Shown here piece by piece: positions 16,975-21,208 of a DNA stretch of 21,208 nucleotides. This DNA comes from Rhizophagus sp. LPA8_4_AMF. Taxonomy: Eukaryota > Glomeromycota > Glomeromycetes > Glomerales > Glomeraceae. The notes under the pieces are model-generated. The model was not told where the DNA came from. It worked only from the letters and a program-made list of their open reading frames with translations, and made no database searches. Every line of letters starts with the position of its first letter. The stretch's first letter is position 1. The translations under genes and the position numbers were made by a program. Where the stretch lies: NCBI GenBank assembly GCA_021464525.1, contig JADRCO010001225.1, positions 1 through 21,208 of the forward strand, given 5' to 3'.

Positions 16975-17150
16975 CACGAAATCCCGACAAGCACAATCCC
17001 GATATGATAAAATCCCGAGGCACGTATTCCTGACTGAGACAATATACTGAACGATCAAAATCCCAAAAGTATCATATCCCAAATGGTCTAAAATCCAGAA
17101 TTCAAATTTCCCGAAAGTTCAGTTAAAATCCTGACATAACATTATAATTT
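16975..17150. repeat. MULE terminal inverted repeat, left
   Basis: It matches the reverse complement of 19201-19382 over its length with many substitutions. Shared words include AATCCCGACAA, ATCCCGAT(A/G)TGATAAAATC and AATTCAAA(T/A)TTCC(C/T)GAAAGTTCA. Repeated ATCCCGA words inside the arm may be transposase binding sites. Confidence 0.75.
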
Positions 17151-17480
17151 TGAGCATCCCTTTCTGAAATTTGAAAGTTTACTAGGAAGATCATTTGCCC
17201 TACTAATATATAATTTGTGGCAATTAATACAATCATACATATAGTACAGTACATATGCACTTTGATTTCAAATTTAAATTAATATATTTAATGAATAAAA
17301 TTGATAAAAATTGCAATTTTGATTTATGATTTACATATTACAGTATATTTATTCGCATAAGCTAATCTAGCATAAATAAATTAATCTAGCAATACAGACT
17401 ATTACTACTCATATTACATACAGTATAACTACGTAAAATTCAATTCACTAATCTAATTTCTAAAATAACCCATCTTAAAA

Positions 17481-18923
17481 TTAAAATGAAAGATTGTGGG
17501 CAATACCACGAAGAAATTCCATCAGTGAACGGTTACTTTGGTCATTAATAATTGACATGATCCTATTTTCTCTTTCAATCCAGACTTTCTTCTGCTTTTT
17601 TCTTTGTTCTCCACATATAATACATTCAATTTGAAGCTCAACCTGCTGCTGTTCTCTTTGAATCTCATTAATAATAGTAAAAAGCCCTACATGGGATTCA
17701 CCAACCAGAACTTCTCATCTACGATGCCAAGCCTCAACAACATTTTGGGTTCTTGGAATCCCCAATTGAATAGAGTCATATACTGACCACAATTGTGGTG
17801 GAAAAGGAAGTGCAGAACGAAGCACATGGCCATTTCGCATTTCTCAGCGAATTCTCCCATGAACATAATTGTCTTCAAACCACTGCACCAAATCATTGGC
17901 CTCTTGAGGCATTTGTGGTTTTAAAACATCAAAAGCTGCGGGTATCTCTTGTGGGGGTAAAAAGGCTAGAGCAAATAAATGTCGTACCATAATGCTAAAA
18001 TGCTCATCGTTTCCATATTGAATTGCTAATCCACATCTTTGTATTTGCCGCCACCCATTTTGACAAAGATGAAAAAAACATCCTTTGTTATTGGTATCAG
18101 GAAATTTACTACGTGATACATTAATTGCTGCCAACTCAAAATCAGTAATGATACTTTGTGGCTTTAATTCAATATCATTATCTTCAGCAAAGTCAATTAA
18201 ATTTTCAAATAACCACCTGTATAGCTCCCCAGATTTATGAGTCATAAGTGCATATACCAATGGAAGAATCCTAGAATTGTCTTCAGCACCAACAGGTGCG
18301 TATATTGTGTACATTTGATGGAATATGGTAGGAACGGTTTTAAATGTACCGTCCATAATCCAAAATAATGCATTAGCTAAGTGCTGGATATTTTCTCTTG
18401 TAGTAAATAGAAGGATTCGTTCTTGACCAACCATATAATCTTTAACTAGGAAAATATTGCCACGCAATGTATGACGAAGTGATTCTGGTATGTTTAATTC
18501 AGTAATATTCTGTGGCTGAGGTGGCATTTCTGATTTTCTAACTCGGCTAATTGTTCTACGAAGTGCATTACGTGATGGGATGTAAGGATGAATTTCATCT
18601 GGAATACTAATGATATTATCTTGAACTATTTTTGCAGGTTTATCTCTTGTTTCAGAAGCCTGACGCTTTATCTGAGCAGTAAGTTTTGCGACTCCAGCAT
18701 CACTTGCTTGAGGTGCGTGATTATGATCAACACAACTTCGAAGATAATGCAAGTTATTACATAAGGTTGTTACAGCACGGCCTTTACACCCTTCTGATTT
18801 TCTTTTTGCACAACACCAGTAAAATATTACTTCACAGTTCTGTTCTTTTACCATCAAATAACCTCGAACATTGATTTTATCATTTCCCTTATTTGAAGGT
18901 ACAATATCACAAACCTCATCCAT
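17481..18923 (-). pseudogene. FLYWCH-MULE transposase with two in-frame stop codons
   Basis: 481 codons from ATG 18923 to TAA 17481, in one frame, with TGA at 17846-17844 and at 17717-17715. The intact first part is 359 residues. Residues about 22-70 are a FLYWCH-type zinc finger (FYWCC, C46, HNH at 67-69) for DNA binding. The RNase-H-like MULE core follows, with WIMDGTF (Asp191) and IITDFELAA (Asp261) as the first two catalytic acids and a CFFHLCQNGWR motif at 282-292. After the first stop the same frame continues with typical MULE tail sequence (RSALPFPPQLWSVYDS, GIPRTQNVVEAWHRR), then the second stop, then a basic tail ending HNLSF. The first stop fits CGA to TGA and the second TGG to TGA, both C-to-T type changes on one or the other strand. 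The element is probably not autonomous now. Confidence 0.85.
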
Positions 18924-19096
18924 TATTACAAGAAGCTATATGATTAAATAATTATGAAGAAAATTAAGGTCTATGAATAGTGTTTTATAATAATGAAAGT
19001 TTTTTGTCTAAAACAAAGGAGACTTTATGATCAAGAAAATGATTAAAAATTAATTTCTGATCTGGTTAATAATGAGATCACGCAGTAGTAATTGAC

Positions 19097-19208
19097 ATAA
19101 TAACTCCTTGGCAAATTATGCAAATTATTAACAATTTGTGTGATCATTACGATATCATTGCATAGATGATCACACGAAAAAAATTCTTTTCTTAAGGAGT
19201 TATTATTG
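19097..19208. repeat. Nested palindrome inside the MULE, next to its right terminal repeat
   Basis: ATAATAACTCCTT near 19097 is inverted near 19196-19208 (AAGGAGTTATTAT). A second inverted pair, TGTGATCAT and ATGATCACAC, lies within. It forms an arrangement of about 110 bp, either a tiny inverted-repeat element inserted in the MULE or part of its subterminal region. The right terminal repeat proper runs from about 19201 to 19382. Confidence 0.5.
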
Positions 19209-19382
19209 TGTCGGGATTTTGACTCATCAGTAACTTGAACTTTCAGGAATTTTGAATTCCAGATTTTGGACTATTCAGGATATAATACTTTCAGTATTTT
19301 AATCATTCGGGATATTATCTTGGTCGGGAATAGGAGTGTCAGGATTTTATCACATCGGGATAATGGTTGTCGGGATTTTGTG

Positions 19383-20100
19383 AGGATCCCAAAAAGAATA
19401 GGGTCAAAGAAAAAAACTCCCCCTCACCAATTAGACCTGAAGAAGTGTCTAAAAAATTGTTAGACTACAGTTCGTTAGATAAACCAATTAAAGTAAAAAA
19501 GTACTACCATACGTCCAAGAAACTCGATCGAAGAACCGCCTAAAAAAAAAAGAAATCGTTAGTTAACGCTTTTAAAATAAAAAATTTAAGGTACTGAAAC
19601 TCACGAATTCCCAAGAACAAGCCGTCCGAACCTAAAGAAAGAAAGCAAATGAATGTTAGTAAAAGAAAATGAAACAAAAAAACCAATGAAAAAAATAAAT
19701 CGGGCACTAACCTTCATTTCAAAAGAGAACCGCCAAAACCTAAAGAAGAAAAAACATTACTACGACCTGAAAAAGAAGTGCCAAATATCTTAAGAAAGAA
19801 ATTTTTTTTTTTTTTATCAGAAAAAAAGTTTTTTTAGACGAAAGTTAATAAAAAAAATGACAGAAACAAAAGAAGCAAAAAACAGGTGAATATCAACATT
19901 TCCATAAAGGGAGTTGTCGAACCTAAAAAAAGTACCGAAACCCAATAAAAAGAGAAAGACGATTGTTAATAATGAGGAAAACTCACTTATTTTCAAAGAG
20001 ATTCGATAAACCTAAAAAAGAAAAAATCTGAAAGAGCCGCCGAAATCTAAAAAGAAAAGGAAAAGAGTGAAAGGGGAAGACAAGGAAAGGGAAATACTGA
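19383..20100 (-). pseudogene. Array C: tandem intron units with 25-32-nt exon-like pieces
   Basis: Minus-strand pieces bounded by splice sites: 20011-19987 (25 nt, donor GTGAGT), 19922 downward (acceptor TTTTTTTAG, donor unclear), 19739-19712 (28 nt, donor GTTAGT), 19631-19605 (27 nt, donor GTGAGT) and 19539-19508 (32 nt, donor GTAGTA). Introns of 80 and 65 nt separate the last three. Acceptors have long pyrimidine runs ending TTTAG, and TACTAAC or TTAACTAAC branch motifs precede two of them. The pieces share a GTTCGG(A)CGGYTYTTCTTGG-like pattern, so they are copies of one exon, reading for example FGRLVLGN and FWRFSFEMK. Lengths are not all multiples of three and stops occur, so a single intact protein is not evident. 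It is probably a decayed repeat-exon gene. Confidence 0.45.
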
Positions 20101-20159
20101 GAGAAACTGTTACATAATTGAAAGCGATAATCGGATAACTGTATTTAGCGTTACATTAA

Positions 20160-20960
20160 TTAATACTAAGAGCATTATCACATGTAAGATACTGAACCAT
20201 AATAATTTGAAAGCAGTCACCTAACTGCATAGTAACAGTTTCTGCATATTACCAATACTCATTATCGTTTTTTAATGATTATTTTTTTTTGTTTTTGCAT
20301 TTGGCATTTCTAAATTTACTATGCGACTTATCTCGCTTCAATTGGAACAATGATATATTATTATAGTGAAATTCACTCCTTTAACCTATCTCCGAATTTT
20401 TTTTATTAGACTGTAAAAACAATGAAGTAGAATTATTTATTGTATTATTCAAATATCTAAATATATTGTGTACCTTATTATATTATTTATTTATTTTTGT
20501 GATATTTAACCGACAAAAAATGGCTTATTTGCTTTTTTTTTATGCAGAAATAAAATGAATTATTAATTTGTTACCTCTTTTAAAATTTATCAATAGCTTA
20601 CTAATTATTAAAACTTTAAAAATATAAGTTTTATCAGCTGGCAAGTTCATTTTTAATGCCACGCTTCAATGATATCAGAATTGTTCCCGGTAATCAGCCA
20701 TTGTTCCCGAAATGACAATCATAATGATGCATATATGCGTGCGACCAAAATGATAATCTCTTTCCTTACAACTATATATGGAACCGAACGCATGAAATGT
20801 TCATACATACTATGAAATTCGGAAAAAAAACCCCGTAGTTATAAGTTTATTATAAGATGGCGTATTATGAAAGATGAAAGTCGGAAAAAAAATCCGAAAA
20901 TTATATACTTCTTTCATGAAATCCGAAATTATAGATTTTTCGTGATATCGATAGCTTACT
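20160..20960. repeat. Dispersed repeat, copy 3
   Basis: It carries CATTTCTAAATTTACTA, TATCTCGCTTCAATTGGAACAA, TTCACTCCTTTAACCTATCTCCG, ATGATATCAGAATTGTTCCC, CAACTATATATGGAAC and two GTCGGAAAAAAAATCCGAAAATT-like blocks. These are colinear with copy 1 (12.7-13.5 kb) and in the same orientation. No gene equivalent to the secreted-protein gene follows it inside the window. Confidence 0.6.
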
Positions 20961-21208
20961 AATCATCTATTATTTAAAAACACTGCAATCACGTGGGCGT
21001 TATGTTTAGACTACCCACATAAATAACCAATTTACAATTGTGCGACCACATCGTGTCACTGCATTGTGTGACACAAACGACCAATCTTGATATAAACAAT
21101 ACCAACGCGGCAACGCGTTTTTTTGTTTTTCTGATTTGGGAACGTCTGGAACGTCCCTCTTTCTTTTTTTTAGGAACGGCCTTGGGACTCAACCTGGACT
21201 TTGACATT
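20961..21208. other. Right end of window, no supported gene
   Basis: G+C is higher here than in the left neighbour. TCACGTGG, TATAAACAATACC and a plus-strand pyrimidine tract ending TTTTTTTTAG at about 21172, followed by GAACGGCCTTGGG, could be a promoter and an intron end of a gene leaving the window on the plus strand. The minus-strand frame 21207-20989 is Lys/Arg-rich because it reads the reverse of that pyrimidine tract. Confidence 0.3.

Larger units (their letters stand above)
16975..19382 (-). mobile_element. MULE (Mutator-like) DNA transposon, about 2.4 kb
   Basis: Long terminal inverted repeats of about 175-180 bp frame a single transposase frame on the minus strand. Both ends read CAC(G/A)AAATCCCGACAA inward and carry many AAATCCCGA-like words. 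Mutator-like elements usually make 8-11-bp target duplications. I could not find a clean one here (TGGATTTAC against AGGATCCCA), so the exact ends or flanks may have changed. The element sits inside the short-exon array C. Confidence 0.8.

Noticed and set aside
16802..17050. Plus-strand 82-aa frame
   Set aside because: It crosses the left end of the MULE, so it joins unrelated sequences.
17604..17992. Short frames on both strands over the transposase tail
   Set aside because: The true minus-strand frame continues through the two stop codons with family-like sequence. The other frames are shadows.
19266..19463. Plus-strand 65-aa frame
   Set aside because: It lies in the right terminal inverted repeat of the MULE and runs out of it.
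20989..21207. Lys/Arg-rich minus-strand frame resembling a nuclear localisation signal
   Set aside because: The basic run is the complement of a plus-strand pyrimidine tract ending in AG, more likely an intron end than a protein.
1..21208. tRNA, rRNA or other structural RNA genes
   Set aside because: I looked for T-loop-like GTTCGA words and conserved rRNA blocks on both strands and found none with the required partner stems. A covariance-model search would be decisive.

Overview
The window looks like an accessory, repeat-rich stretch of an AT-rich fungal nuclear genome. The best match I can name from memory is an arbuscular mycorrhizal fungus of the Rhizophagus type. The reasons are two members of the large expanded TKL-like kinase families (one with the CxxC...CxxC and WTSGN N-terminus, one with FGTTSGN), a secreted Crinkler-like protein, a FLYWCH/MULE transposase, many small inverted-repeat elements, and introns with GTAAGT donors and CTAAC/CTAAT branch sites. 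This assignment is recognition, not a database result.

Layout. Positions 1-263 (-) hold the N-terminus of one kinase gene that runs off the left edge. Positions 1.8-2.7 kb (-) hold a cluster of very short exon-like pieces between good splice sites (array A). Positions 3.2-4.1 kb (-) hold broken coding remnants, followed by a 503-bp inverted-repeat element. Positions 5848-11107 (-) hold a kinase plus coiled-coil gene. Positions 11.2-12.3 kb hold a tandem repeat, a GC-rich hAT-like element and an exon-like scrap. Positions 12.4-13.5, 14.65-15.07 and 20.16-20.96 kb are three copies of one dispersed repeat. Between the first two copies, at 13879-14307 (+), lies a small gene for a secreted ubiquitin-like/Crinkler-type protein ending in RDEL. 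Positions 16975-19382 are a MULE transposon with long terminal inverted repeats and a transposase (-) broken by two stop codons. It sits inside a second cluster of short exon-like units (array C, 16.8-20.1 kb, -).

The main discovery candidate is the 5' part of the kinase gene. Between 11088 and 7984 the minus strand holds a tandem array of about 90-110-bp units. Each unit is a complete intron (GTAAGTT donor, CTAAC/CTAAT branch motif, YAG acceptor). At 21 junctions, neighbouring introns are separated by exactly three bases, and at one more by a single base. The splice signals are nearly invariant while the three bases vary, and the triplets are 31/63 G+C in otherwise very AT-rich DNA. Joining the first exon (ATG at 11107), the 21 triplets and the single base gives an open frame that enters the next exon (FGTTSGN...) in the correct phase. 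G+C by codon position is 17/22, 10/22 and 5/22, as expected for coding sequence in an AT-rich genome. The model is that 22 residues of one protein are encoded almost one codon at a time by 3-nt microexons over 3 kb. Three small transposons lie inside these introns without touching a junction.

The same kinase lacks the catalytic Asp of the HRD motif (HYA), so it is probably a pseudokinase scaffold with a long coiled coil. Arrays A and C show the same theme of tandem intron units with short exons, but with 22-32-nt exons and signs of decay. All splicing statements are inferences from DNA and need cDNA evidence.
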